Shown piece by piece: positions 1 through 7,296 of a DNA stretch of 26,529 bases (position 1 is the first letter of the stretch; every line of letters starts with the position of its first letter). The stretch covers positions 1-26,529 of the forward strand of contig JAHHTQ010000032.1 of the NCBI GenBank assembly GCA_020024555.1, written 5' to 3'. The notes beneath the pieces were generated by a model. It was given only the letters and a program-made list of their open reading frames with translations. It made no database searches and had not been told where the DNA came from. The DNA comes from Angelakisella sp. (GTDB lineage: Bacteria > Bacillota > Clostridia > Oscillospirales > Ruminococcaceae). A program made the translations under genes and the position numbers.

Positions 1-110
1 ATTTCAGTTCTATCTAATTTACCACCAGCATCCTGTAATACAGTAAGAATTGGTTTTATTAAATATGCGATTTTACCATCCGAAGAAAGCTTTTTTAATT
101 CTATTTCCAT
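1..110 (-). CDS. Partial gene, winged-helix N-terminus resembling Mrr-type restriction proteins
   Basis: Only the first 36 codons are present; the gene runs off the left edge. The start is the ATG at 110-108, preceded at 115-120 by AGGTGA. The visible protein begins MEIELKKLSSDGKIAYLIKP and continues with LTVLQDAGG and LDRTE. This pattern, a hydrophobic helix then a short acidic/glycine turn and an R-x-E helix, is what I know from the winged-helix N-terminal domain of Mrr-like restriction proteins, where it binds DNA. It is the last visible gene of the minus-strand restriction operon, 27 bp after the membrane-protein gene, which fits a role in defence. Thirty-six residues are too few for a firm family call, and the catalytic part, if any, is outside the window. 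Confidence 0.45.
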   Translation of the reverse strand, partial: MEIELKKLSSDGKIAYLIKPILTVLQDAGGKLDRTE

Positions 111-137
111 ATAATCACCTCAAACTATATAAATATA

Positions 138-680
138 TTATTTATTATCCACATAAAGTAAAAATGTTCTTTTAGTAATCAGTAAAAGCAACATAACTAT
201 CATAAAACTTGCGGAAAGAACAATAATCGAAACAATTTCTTTCGCTATTGTGTTATTAACCTGCGTTAATACAATAGATAGTACACCTGCAATTAAAGAT
301 AACGTCGTAGAAGTTATTATTGATACAAAGGTCTCCTCAGCTACTTTTTTCTCAAGTGCTTTTTCGCTATCAATTTTCGCTACCAATATTGCTGCAAATC
401 CAAACAACACTGTAAATATAATAGAGAATACTGTTGTAAATAATTCTGCTAAATCAATAGAAATTATTAACTTTAATTTAAAAACCACTACAACTGCTGC
501 CATAATAGGAAAAACTACAAAGCACAAGAAATCCCATAGTGACAACCTCTTAGTTTTAGCATTTCTAAAAACTTTCATTTGCTCACAGATTATTTTTAAT
601 AATCTTACTTTTCTGTTTCCAAATAACATTATCAACAAGAGAACACCTACAAAAATCGCCCAAATATTTTGATTATTCAT
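138..680 (-). CDS. Multi-span membrane protein of unknown function in the restriction operon
   Basis: A 180-residue protein with about five hydrophobic segments, around residues 5-20, 50-75, 82-106, 118-140 and 148-170, and short charged loops such as RNAKTKR and KIDSEKALEKK. I do not recognise the family. I place the start at the ATG at 680 (MNNQNIWAIF) because GAGGAG lies just upstream; an in-frame ATG at 710 lacks a good site and lies deep in the previous gene. The start overlaps the end of the 321-residue gene by 8 bp, so the two are probably translationally coupled and work together. Small membrane proteins paired with a cytosolic partner are common among phage-defence effectors, but here that is inference from context only. 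Confidence 0.7.
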   Translation of the reverse strand: MNNQNIWAIFVGVLLLIMLFGNRKVRLLKIICEQMKVFRNAKTKRLSLWDFLCFVVFPIMAAVVVVFKLKLIISIDLAELFTTVFSIIFTVLFGFAAILVAKIDSEKALEKKVAEETFVSIITSTTLSLIAGVLSIVLTQVNNTIAKEIVSIIVLSASFMIVMLLLLITKRTFLLYVDNK

Positions 681-1638
681 TGCTATTCTCCTCAGCTTTA
701 ATGCTTTCATAATAGTTATCTGTTATTTCTGACAATGATTTTACAAAATCATTTGAATCTGCATATTTTTGATGGAGTTCTTCGGTTATATCATAATTTC
801 CTAATATTGAATCAAAGTCATTCCATTTTACTTTTTGACTTCTTTTCCCAACACTTATTGCTATTTCTGCATCGTTATAATCTTCTGAAGCTGGACATTC
901 TAATTTTATTCTTGCAAATGCAACATCTTTGTCAATTTGCCCATTGATCATTTGTTTAATAATATTCAAAACATTATTGTTTACTTTAGATTCAAGATTC
1001 AGACCTAAATCTCGAACAGCTTTTTGTTTCTTTCGTTTATTCATATTCTCAGCTATATCTGATGAAATATCATTTTCAAAATATTGTAAAATAAGTTTCT
1101 TAGGGACTACATCATCCTTCGTATCCATAAGTGGCAAATATAGTTCCATTTCTAATTTGATACCTTTATTTTTCAACATTTGATTAGCTGTTTCTAAAAA
1201 TACTGTCTTACATCCAGAACCGTTTTGTCTATGAAAAATTATTACAAATGATTTATTACATTCATACATAAATATTTTATGTTCGTAAAGCGCTGCACTA
1301 TCTGCACCAAAATCATACTTTTTTCCTGTTGTTGTTTTTATGATTTTAAATGGCTTTCCTTGTTTACCGGCATAAGGTTCAAGCATCCATCTATTAGTCT
1401 CGTTATATGGTACTCTATTATGTACTTTATCTTCTGGCAAAAAAATAGCTCGTTCTGTACTTTTCCCAACAGCTAAATCCGAGGTGAATTTACTATAATC
1501 GTCAACGAAGTTTGAAAACGTATAATCTAGTGATTCACCATCCTTTATTTTATTTTTTAATTCTTCCTTTAATGGGTTGTTGCGTTGCAAATAACTGAAG
1601 GCACACTTGTACGCTGTCAATGTTTCAATCCTAGACAT
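673..1638 (-). CDS. Hypothetical 321-residue protein, possible defence component
   Basis: A soluble, charged protein with no signal peptide or membrane segment. The start ATG at 1638 has GAGGAT upstream, and the gene lies 28 bp after the methyltransferase-endonuclease gene. The middle contains RQNGSGCKTVFLETAN (about residues 137-152), then a beta-rich stretch (LEMELYLPLMD), then a lysine/arginine cluster NKRKKQKAVRD near residue 200 that could begin a nucleic-acid-contacting region. I do not recognise the family and assign no activity. Its 8-bp overlap with the membrane-protein gene and its position downstream of a restriction-modification gene suggest a two-gene accessory module carried with that system. 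The ORF is intact and has the same AT-rich codon use as its neighbours. Confidence 0.65.
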   Translation of the reverse strand: MSRIETLTAYKCAFSYLQRNNPLKEELKNKIKDGESLDYTFSNFVDDYSKFTSDLAVGKSTERAIFLPEDKVHNRVPYNETNRWMLEPYAGKQGKPFKIIKTTTGKKYDFGADSAALYEHKIFMYECNKSFVIIFHRQNGSGCKTVFLETANQMLKNKGIKLEMELYLPLMDTKDDVVPKKLILQYFENDISSDIAENMNKRKKQKAVRDLGLNLESKVNNNVLNIIKQMINGQIDKDVAFARIKLECPASEDYNDAEIAISVGKRSQKVKWNDFDSILGNYDITEELHQKYADSNDFVKSLSEITDNYYESIKAEENSNE

Positions 1639-1666
1639 TTATAACATCCTCACTATATATAAAATA

Positions 1667-3787
1667 TTACTTCCCGTATTTTTCACACACTTTGTTCCAA
1701 GCTATTTTATGTTCAAAATTAATTTCTGTATTATCCGAAAGATTTTTCACATATCTTTTCACAAAAATATCAGTATTATCTAATAATCTTAAATAATATT
1801 TCAATGTTGGTATGATTCCATTTACTATTATTTGACAACCGTGTTCATCTCTAATTTTGCACACTATTTCATTAATAGAAACTCGTTCATCTTCATTAGG
1901 AGCAACTGTACTTAAAAGATAATATCTTTGAACTGGCTTTTCACTAATTTTCTTATAGGCATCTTCAATCATTATACTATCTATTGGTATATCGAATTTC
2001 ACCTCTACAACCTCGTAAATAGAATTATCAATATCATTTCTTACAACTATATCGCCAGTTTCACCACTACTTTTATCACAACTATTATGTGATGCTAACT
2101 CATCAAGATGTTTACCCTCAAATCGTTTAAGTTCTTCAGTTATACATTGATACACACTATACAGTGCTACCACTGGTAAAATAGAAGCACCTCTACTTTT
2201 GTATTTGAAATAGAAATGTTCACATAAAGCACTCATAATTTCATCAATAGTCATTTCTGTTTCTTTTTCAATTGGATTAACTAAAATTACTGTTTTTGCT
2301 TTTTTACATTTGATGCTATAAGACATTATAGCTAACAGATATTCATTTGGATCAACATCATTCACTTCAATATCATTTAGTATATTTAAAAAACAAGCTT
2401 TAACTTTTTTATTTTGAATTTTACCAGGGAAATCCAATCCATAAGGAATATTTTGTTCCAAACTTCTTGTTAACCAACCACTTTCTTTCATTGCACCTAA
2501 AAATCTCTTTTGTTTCATAAAAGGTGTGACATATTTAGTATCAAAACTTCTTCCACTGTAACCGTTTTCCATATTTTTTTGATGTCTTCTTACATCTTGT
2601 TCAGGATGAAGCGATTTATAAATTAAGCTAGTAAGTAAAACTGTAAAAACACCTTTAAATGTTTCTTCCTTATCAACTATTATTTTAACCATATCTAATT
2701 GTGCTTCTGTTAAATTAACACCTGAGAAATCTGTCATTTCCTCTGCTTTTGCATACATTTCTTCTAAGAATTTATTAACATAATCCATACTTTCTACTCC
2801 TTTAAAAAATTGATTTTGAATTTCTTTTGCAACAGATTTAACCATATTAACACATATGGCATTTCCTACCCTCGCATATAAATTTGCATTTCTTCCAGTC
2901 AATTTGTAATTATCCGGAAATCCCATAAATCTATAGCATTCTTTAATAGTTAATTTTCTTACGATATCTCCATCTTTAATAAAATATCTTCCACTAGATT
3001 CCTGTGAAGCTATAGTAGGATGAATTCCATTTGCATCATATATTCTATTTGGTTGTTTGTGTACTCTGGACAAATGTTCTGTTCCTGGTCTAACACCAAT
3101 AGTTCTTATTTTTTTGTTTCTATATCCGCAAAAAATCAATCCAGATTTTGGCTGCCTTTTTATTAGACTATCATCTAATAAAGTGTATGAATCAGCAGGT
3201 AATATCTCAAAATCTGCATTTTTATCTAGAAATGGTTTCATTGATGATACTTTGTTTGTTTCTAATTTAGTAAAATCAAAATTAATACCATTTTTATTAC
3301 CAACAATAATTATTCTTTCTCTGTTTTGAGGAACCCCAAAATCTTTTGCATTCAAAACCTTGTAAGAAACGGAATAACCTAATTCTGATAATGCACTAAG
3401 CATTACTGTTAGCGTCTTCCCTGAATCATGCTTTTCTAAATTCGAAACATTTTCCAAAATAAATGCTTTAGGTTTTTTTTCCTCTAAAATTCTACATATA
3501 TCAAAGAAAAGTGTTCCTCTTGTTTCGTCATAAAAGCCCTTTTGTTTCCCACAAATAGAAAAAGCTTGACAAGGAAAACCTGCACATAATATATCGAAAT
3601 CAGGAATAATTTTAGCATCTAATTTTGTAATATCACATTTAGGATTTTCTCCAAAATTCAATTCATACATTTCACAAGCATGATCATCTATTTCACAGCT
3701 AAATACACATTCAGCACCTATGCTTTCTAAACCAAGCCTAAATCCACCTATGCCAGCAAATAAATCTATAAATTTTATTTTACCCAT
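1667..3787 (-). CDS. Fused cytosine-5 DNA methyltransferase and SacI-like restriction endonuclease
   Basis: The 706-residue protein starts at the ATG at 3787 (MGKIKFIDLFAG), with GAGGTG just upstream; an in-frame ATG at 3799 has no site. The N-terminal half (about 1-320) is a C5 methyltransferase: SAM loop FAGIGG near residue 12, catalytic loop PCQAFS with Cys73, ENV near 112, QNRERI near 155 and the RVGNA motif X near 306. From residue 334 a different domain begins, with GYSGRSFD, PFMKQKRF and ESGWLTRSLEQ stretches that I associate with the SacI restriction endonuclease family. GD at 578-579 with E595-V-K597 forms a plausible PD-(D/E)xK metal site. It should therefore methylate and cleave one DNA site, perhaps GAGCTC, but specificity cannot be read from sequence. 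In the relatives I know, the two activities are separate genes. An internal start may also release the nuclease alone. Confidence 0.88.
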   Translation of the reverse strand: MGKIKFIDLFAGIGGFRLGLESIGAECVFSCEIDDHACEMYELNFGENPKCDITKLDAKIIPDFDILCAGFPCQAFSICGKQKGFYDETRGTLFFDICRILEEKKPKAFILENVSNLEKHDSGKTLTVMLSALSELGYSVSYKVLNAKDFGVPQNRERIIIVGNKNGINFDFTKLETNKVSSMKPFLDKNADFEILPADSYTLLDDSLIKRQPKSGLIFCGYRNKKIRTIGVRPGTEHLSRVHKQPNRIYDANGIHPTIASQESSGRYFIKDGDIVRKLTIKECYRFMGFPDNYKLTGRNANLYARVGNAICVNMVKSVAKEIQNQFFKGVESMDYVNKFLEEMYAKAEEMTDFSGVNLTEAQLDMVKIIVDKEETFKGVFTVLLTSLIYKSLHPEQDVRRHQKNMENGYSGRSFDTKYVTPFMKQKRFLGAMKESGWLTRSLEQNIPYGLDFPGKIQNKKVKACFLNILNDIEVNDVDPNEYLLAIMSYSIKCKKAKTVILVNPIEKETEMTIDEIMSALCEHFYFKYKSRGASILPVVALYSVYQCITEELKRFEGKHLDELASHNSCDKSSGETGDIVVRNDIDNSIYEVVEVKFDIPIDSIMIEDAYKKISEKPVQRYYLLSTVAPNEDERVSINEIVCKIRDEHGCQIIVNGIIPTLKYYLRLLDNTDIFVKRYVKNLSDNTEINFEHKIAWNKVCEKYGK
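2786..2803 (-). promoter_or_regulatory. Internal ribosome binding site at the methyltransferase-endonuclease joint
   Basis: On the minus strand AAAGGAG (2803-2797) lies eight bases before an in-frame ATG (2788-2786) that begins MDYVNKFLEE, exactly where the endonuclease part begins. Site and spacing are as good as any true start in this window. The reading frame is open through it, so both a full-length fusion and a free endonuclease of about 373 residues could be made. Confidence 0.55.
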
Positions 3788-3788
3788 A

Positions 3789-4010
3789 TTACACCTCATT
3801 TTTATTATCTAAATTTTTTATTTCACATACATCTTCAATATTGCAATCAAGTGTTTTGCAAATCTTTGCAAGGACTTCTAATTGAACGGACTCATTTTTG
3901 CCGAGTTTAGCCATTGCATTTGAAGAAATACCTGCTTCTTCACGCAGTTTAGTTTTATTTATATTCTTATCTATCATTAGTTTCCAAAGTTTGTTATACG
4001 AAATAGTCAT
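3789..4010 (-). CDS. Small XRE-family regulator, probable controller of the restriction operon
   Basis: A 73-residue helix-turn-helix protein (MTISYNKLWKLMIDKNINKT...). The helices KTKLREEAG-ISSNAMAKLGKNE and the tail LAKICKTLDCNIEDVCEI are typical of short Cro/C1-type regulators beside Firmicute cytosine methyltransferase genes. The start is one of two adjacent ATGs at 4013 and 4010; GGAGG at 4021-4017 is three and six bases away respectively, so I prefer 4010. The stop codon lies just before the methyltransferase start (1 bp gap), implying coupled translation. It probably works as a controller protein that delays or limits nuclease expression, binding the promoter described at 4033-4073. 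Confidence 0.85.
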   Translation of the reverse strand: MTISYNKLWKLMIDKNINKTKLREEAGISSNAMAKLGKNESVQLEVLAKICKTLDCNIEDVCEIKNLDNKNEV

Positions 4011-4032
4011 CATATGCCTCCGTTCTTTTATA

Positions 4033-4060
4033 ACAATTTTATTCATTATACCACAATTTT
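4033..4060 (-). promoter_or_regulatory. Candidate controller-protein operator repeats
   Basis: AAAATTGT occurs twice on the minus strand, at 4060-4053 and 4040-4033, in the same orientation with a 20-bp period (about two helical turns). The copies lie on either side of the -10 box. That is a suitable place for autoregulation by the XRE protein; binding is inferred only. Confidence 0.4.
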
Positions 4061-4073
4061 CTTTATTTTTCAA
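4045..4073 (-). promoter_or_regulatory. Promoter of the restriction operon
   Basis: Reading the minus strand, TTGAAA (4073-4068), a 17-bp spacer and TATAAT (4050-4045). Transcription would start near 4038, giving a short leader before the regulator gene. Confidence 0.75.
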
Positions 4074-4292
4074 TTTTATTTCGTATATTACAATTCAATA
4101 TTTAATTTCTCAACGAAACATCTTATTTTTAATTGTTTGAAGAATAGGATGTTTTTATTTTTTCTATGCCAATTAAAAAATAAAATTATTTTTGTAATTT
4201 TAGCCGTATGATTACCCACTTACAGTCCAAACAAGTGAAAGAGTATTTTCTTAAACATCATCCCTTCAAAGATCACAAAGAAAGGAGCAAAA

Positions 4293-4644
4293 ATGAACTT
4301 TGAACAAAGAAATGAATATTTTACGGTAAGAGAACCCAACAGCTTTACTTTCTATCGAGTGCCTAAAGTCTTGTTTGTAGATGATAAATACAAGTCTGTA
4401 TCAACTGATGCAAAATGCTGTATGGCTTATCCTTGATCGTATGTATTTGTCCTCAAAGAACGGATGAATTGATAAATATGGTAGAGTTTATCAATTCTTC
4501 ACCATTAAGCAGGCTCAAAAGTTATTGCATTTTGGTCACGACAAAATCATTCCATTATTCAAAGAACTTGATGATGCAAATCTCATTGAACACAAGCGTC
4601 AAGGTCAAGGCAAAGCAAACAAAATATATTTAAAGAAGTTTTAA
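4293..4644 (+). pseudogene. Broken RepA_N-type plasmid replication initiator (N-terminal domain)
   Basis: A good ribosome site (AAAGGAG at 4282-4288) precedes an ATG whose product reads MNFEQRNEYFTVREPNSFTF, then YRVPKVLFVDDKYKSVSTDAK. This is the familiar start of RepA_N-family initiators of Firmicute plasmids and mobile elements. After STDAK a frameshift moves the match to another frame (LLYGL), a second shift gives DRMYLSSKNG, then a TGA stands where a tryptophan codon is expected. The rest (YGRVYQFFTIKQAQKLL, HFGHDKIIPLFKELDDANLI and KANKIYLKKF) is readable up to a TAA at 4642. At least two frameshifts and one nonsense change show the gene is dead, and the longer C-terminal part of full initiators is absent. 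It is a scar of a plasmid or integrative element. Confidence 0.85.
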
Positions 4645-5020
4645 GAAGTAGGCTTTTAATAATTCTAAAAGTCGATATAACAGAATGAAGTAATACTAAA
4701 AAAGTTAGATATTTACCAGCCGAAAGAAAATAGATAACTATCTCTTGTATATAGTTATCTCCATACATATAGCTATTGATTTAATGAGTAAAATCAAAGA
4801 TAAAGCATCGTAAAATGAAAAAAAGTGTAACCCCATTTCTGAGGTTACACCATCATTCTTAAAAACATCCTTATTAGCACGGCGCTAAACGGGGAGTCTT
4901 TTTTTATGTCCTACATTATTGAGAAAAGAGCACTTTATAGGACTATGTTATTCTAATGGTATAGCAAAAAACAATATTGACAGATAAGTAAATATCTGTT
5001 ACCACTAAGGAGGCAAAGAT
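4645..5020. other. Gene-poor stretch within mobile-element remains
   Basis: I find no convincing gene. It holds the hairpin at 4825-4850, a 16-codon frame from the ATG at 4906 that looks like a leftover, and a dyad (ACAGATA at 4980-4986, TATCTGT at 4993-4999) just upstream of the 40-codon ORF that could be an operator or leader hairpin. Confidence 0.5.
4825..4850 (-). terminator. Hairpin, terminator-like on the minus strand
   Basis: GTGTAACC (4825-4832) and GGTTACAC (4843-4850) form a perfect 8-bp stem. On the minus strand it is followed by seven T residues (complement of 4818-4824). No minus-strand gene is visible just upstream, so it may be left over from an earlier arrangement. Confidence 0.5.
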
Positions 5021-5143
5021 ATGAAAGTAGAACTTTCAGTAAATAGTATCATTGAGGCTTTACACAATGCAAAGCAAATAAATGATGAAACATACTTTAA
5101 GATCATCAAAGAGTTAAAGAAGGGAGAGAATAATCGTGATTAA
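5021..5143 (+). CDS. 40-residue ORF coupled to the serine recombinase
   Basis: The ATG at 5021 has AAGGAGG at 5008-5014. The product reads MKVELSVNSIIEALHNAKQ and continues NDETYFKIIKELKKGENNRD; it is mostly helical and charged. Its end overlaps the recombinase start (GTG at 5136) by 8 bp, in the usual manner of translational coupling. The pattern of short helix, turn (KQINDETYF), short helix is loosely like SHOCT-type small C-terminal domains, but this is weak. It could be a small accessory or control protein of the recombinase, or only a leader frame that raises recombinase translation. Confidence 0.5.
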   Translation: MKVELSVNSIIEALHNAKQINDETYFKIIKELKKGENNRD

Positions 5144-6995
5144 GGATTGGAGTGCAGTTACTGATAAAACATTACTTAGGGTTGCATTTTACGCTCGTGT
5201 ATCATCTGAAAAAGAGGCTCAGCTATCTGCTTTCGAAAATCAGTTGACTTGGTGTGAGGAATTACTTGACAAAAATCCAAATTGGACAAAAGTAAATACT
5301 TATACTGACAGAGGATTTTCTGGGACTCAAGCGGAAAATAGACCTGGCTTTATGCAAATGATTCAGGATGCCTTTCAGGATACTTTTGATCTCGTTGTTA
5401 CAAGAGAAATAAGTAGGTTCGGAAGAAATGTGGAAGATATCTTGAAATATAATCGTGAACTCAGAGAGCATAATGTTCAGGTTTTTTTTGTAAATGATAA
5501 TTTTAAATCTATCGAGAATAAAAGTGACGAGATATCGTTTTTGTTGAAAGCATTTAATGCCCAGCAAGAGAGTAAAAAAATAAGCGATAGAGCAAAGGAG
5601 GGTCAAAAGCAGGCGAGAAGGAAAGGTGTATTGTATGGCAATGGAAATATTCTAGGCTATGAGAGGATAAGAAAGGCATCTGATTACGATAAGAAAGACC
5701 ATATAGGAGATAAATCGCTACCGACATTTAAAATAAATGAAAGTCAGGCAGAAACCGTTCGCAGAATTTTTGAACTGTACAAAGATGGAGTAGGCTTAAA
5801 GAAAATCAAGAATCAACTTATGAAGGAAGAGAGAAAAAACAGCAGTGGTCAAGTAAAATGGTATGAGTCTAGTATAAGTAGAATGTTGGATAATCCAATG
5901 TATATTGGTAAGCAATATCAATGTAAAACGACCGTAGATGATTATATTTCACATAAGACCATTAAAAATGACAAGTCGCAATATGTTCTTATTGAGGGAG
6001 ACTTTGAGCCGATAATATCTCAAGAATTATTTGATGCAGTACAAGCATTAAAAAAGTCTAAACATACATATTTTGAAGGAGCTGTATATGGTAAAAAAAT
6101 CTCGAAAGATAAATGGTTAGATAAACTTGAATGTACTTGTGGTTCAAGATTTCAAGAATATGTATGGAGGCATAATAAAAAGACTGGAGAGGTCATAAAA
6201 GGCTATGCTTGCCGTCACAGAACTGTGTCTGGCTCTACTAAGTTTAGACAGATAAATGGGATTATTGGTGATGATATAACCTGTAATTTGCGTGCACTTC
6301 CTGAATGGAAATTTGAATATATGGGGTTAAAAATCTTCTCTGGAATCTGGGGTGATAAAAAGGAGAGCGTTTTATCCACCTTTGATCATATTGTAAAGAA
6401 TTATTCCTCCGCAAAAAGCTGCACCAGTAAAAAACTTAATAATTTAGAGTCACAGCTCAAAAGATACAAAGGTAAGCAAAAGACACTTATAGAAATGCGT
6501 ACTGATAATGATATAAGCAAAGAGGAGTATAGAATTACTAAAGAAAAATACAATAATGAGATAGAATCTTTAAAAAAGGAAATCAGTATTCTTCAGTCTC
6601 AGCAAGATGTAAATTCAGACATTAAAGATTTAGAGGTTATAAAAAATGTACTATCAAGGTTTGTTGATTTTAATGGAGAAAAAATTAGCGGTGATATTGT
6701 CAAAAGTTTTGTTGATAGAGTTATTGTTAACACTGAGAACAGTTTTGATTGGCTTATAAATTTAAGTGGAGATGCTGAAAAATTTATCTTACAGCACGGA
6801 TCTCATACAACAAATACACCATATAATTTGAGAGCACAGAAAACTGCTGACCTACTAGGCAGCAGATATGAATTATTGTTTACTTTGTATTTAAACTTTG
6901 AGGATGCATTAGCTTTTAAAAAGAAATTTGGCAAATATATTAGGACTAATCAATGGGAAGACATTTTAGTTAAAGTATATGTTCGTGTTAAATAA
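5136..6995 (+). CDS. Large serine recombinase (site-specific integrase/excisionase)
   Basis: The 619-residue protein starts at a GTG with AGGGAGAG just upstream. Residues 15-160 form the resolvase catalytic domain: RVAFYARVSS with nucleophile Ser23, the DRGFSGTQAENRPGF loop, and TREISRFGRNVEDI. The recombinase domain follows (GYERIRK... through the Trp-Tyr segment before SSISRMLDNPMYIG). Next come a zinc-ribbon-like part (Cys333-T-Cys335 with Cys359) and a coiled coil around 420-490 rich in Lys/Glu (LESQLKRYKGKQ, ESLKKEISILQSQ). Length and order match large serine recombinases such as those of Tn4451-like and other Clostridial elements. It would insert or excise an element between short att sites. 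It is intact while the neighbouring replication gene is dead. I cannot locate the att sites. Confidence 0.93.
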   Translation: MIKDWSAVTDKTLLRVAFYARVSSEKEAQLSAFENQLTWCEELLDKNPNWTKVNTYTDRGFSGTQAENRPGFMQMIQDAFQDTFDLVVTREISRFGRNVEDILKYNRELREHNVQVFFVNDNFKSIENKSDEISFLLKAFNAQQESKKISDRAKEGQKQARRKGVLYGNGNILGYERIRKASDYDKKDHIGDKSLPTFKINESQAETVRRIFELYKDGVGLKKIKNQLMKEERKNSSGQVKWYESSISRMLDNPMYIGKQYQCKTTVDDYISHKTIKNDKSQYVLIEGDFEPIISQELFDAVQALKKSKHTYFEGAVYGKKISKDKWLDKLECTCGSRFQEYVWRHNKKTGEVIKGYACRHRTVSGSTKFRQINGIIGDDITCNLRALPEWKFEYMGLKIFSGIWGDKKESVLSTFDHIVKNYSSAKSCTSKKLNNLESQLKRYKGKQKTLIEMRTDNDISKEEYRITKEKYNNEIESLKKEISILQSQQDVNSDIKDLEVIKNVLSRFVDFNGEKISGDIVKSFVDRVIVNTENSFDWLINLSGDAEKFILQHGSHTTNTPYNLRAQKTADLLGSRYELLFTLYLNFEDALAFKKKFGKYIRTNQWEDILVKVYVRVK

Positions 6996-7000
6996 TGTAA

Positions 7001-7036
7001 GCACTCAGAATACATACCGTATTCTGAGTGCTTTTT
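7001..7036 (+). terminator. Rho-independent terminator after the recombinase
   Basis: GCACTCAGAATAC (7001-7013) and GTATTCTGAGTGC (7019-7031) form a perfect 13-bp stem with a 5-base loop, followed by TTTTTGTTTT. Confidence 0.92.
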
Positions 7037-7234
7037 GTTTTGTTATTATTGACATTTTAAAATTTTACTCTATATGTTTTAATTATCATCGTAACTATAT
7101 GGCTTTCTGAACAGTTGAAATATTCGTATTTTTCTACAATCAATGACATTAACACCGCTCAAAATCCATAAAGGATTTCTGTGTTTTTGCCTTATAATTA
7201 CCAATTATATGCGTAAAATTTGTAAATTTCTTTG

Positions 7235-7263
7235 TTTAAATAAACCTCCTAATATGATATAAT
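7235..7263 (+). promoter_or_regulatory. Probable promoter of the lipoprotein gene
   Basis: TTTAAA (7235-7240), a 17-bp spacer and TATAAT (7258-7263), 33 bp before the ATG. The -35 box is weak. A small dyad GTATC/GATAC lies just downstream, about where transcription would begin. Confidence 0.5.
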
Positions 7264-7296
7264 GTATCAAAAGATACAAATGGGGAGGATTTTACT

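Noticed and set aside
4208..4303. 31-codon ORF overlapping the start of the repA remnant
   Set aside because: No ribosome site and no recognisable product; it overlaps the better supported start at 4293.
4906..4956. 16-codon ORF beginning MSYIIEKRALY
   Set aside because: No ribosome site and too short; probably a fragment left in the mobile-element remains.
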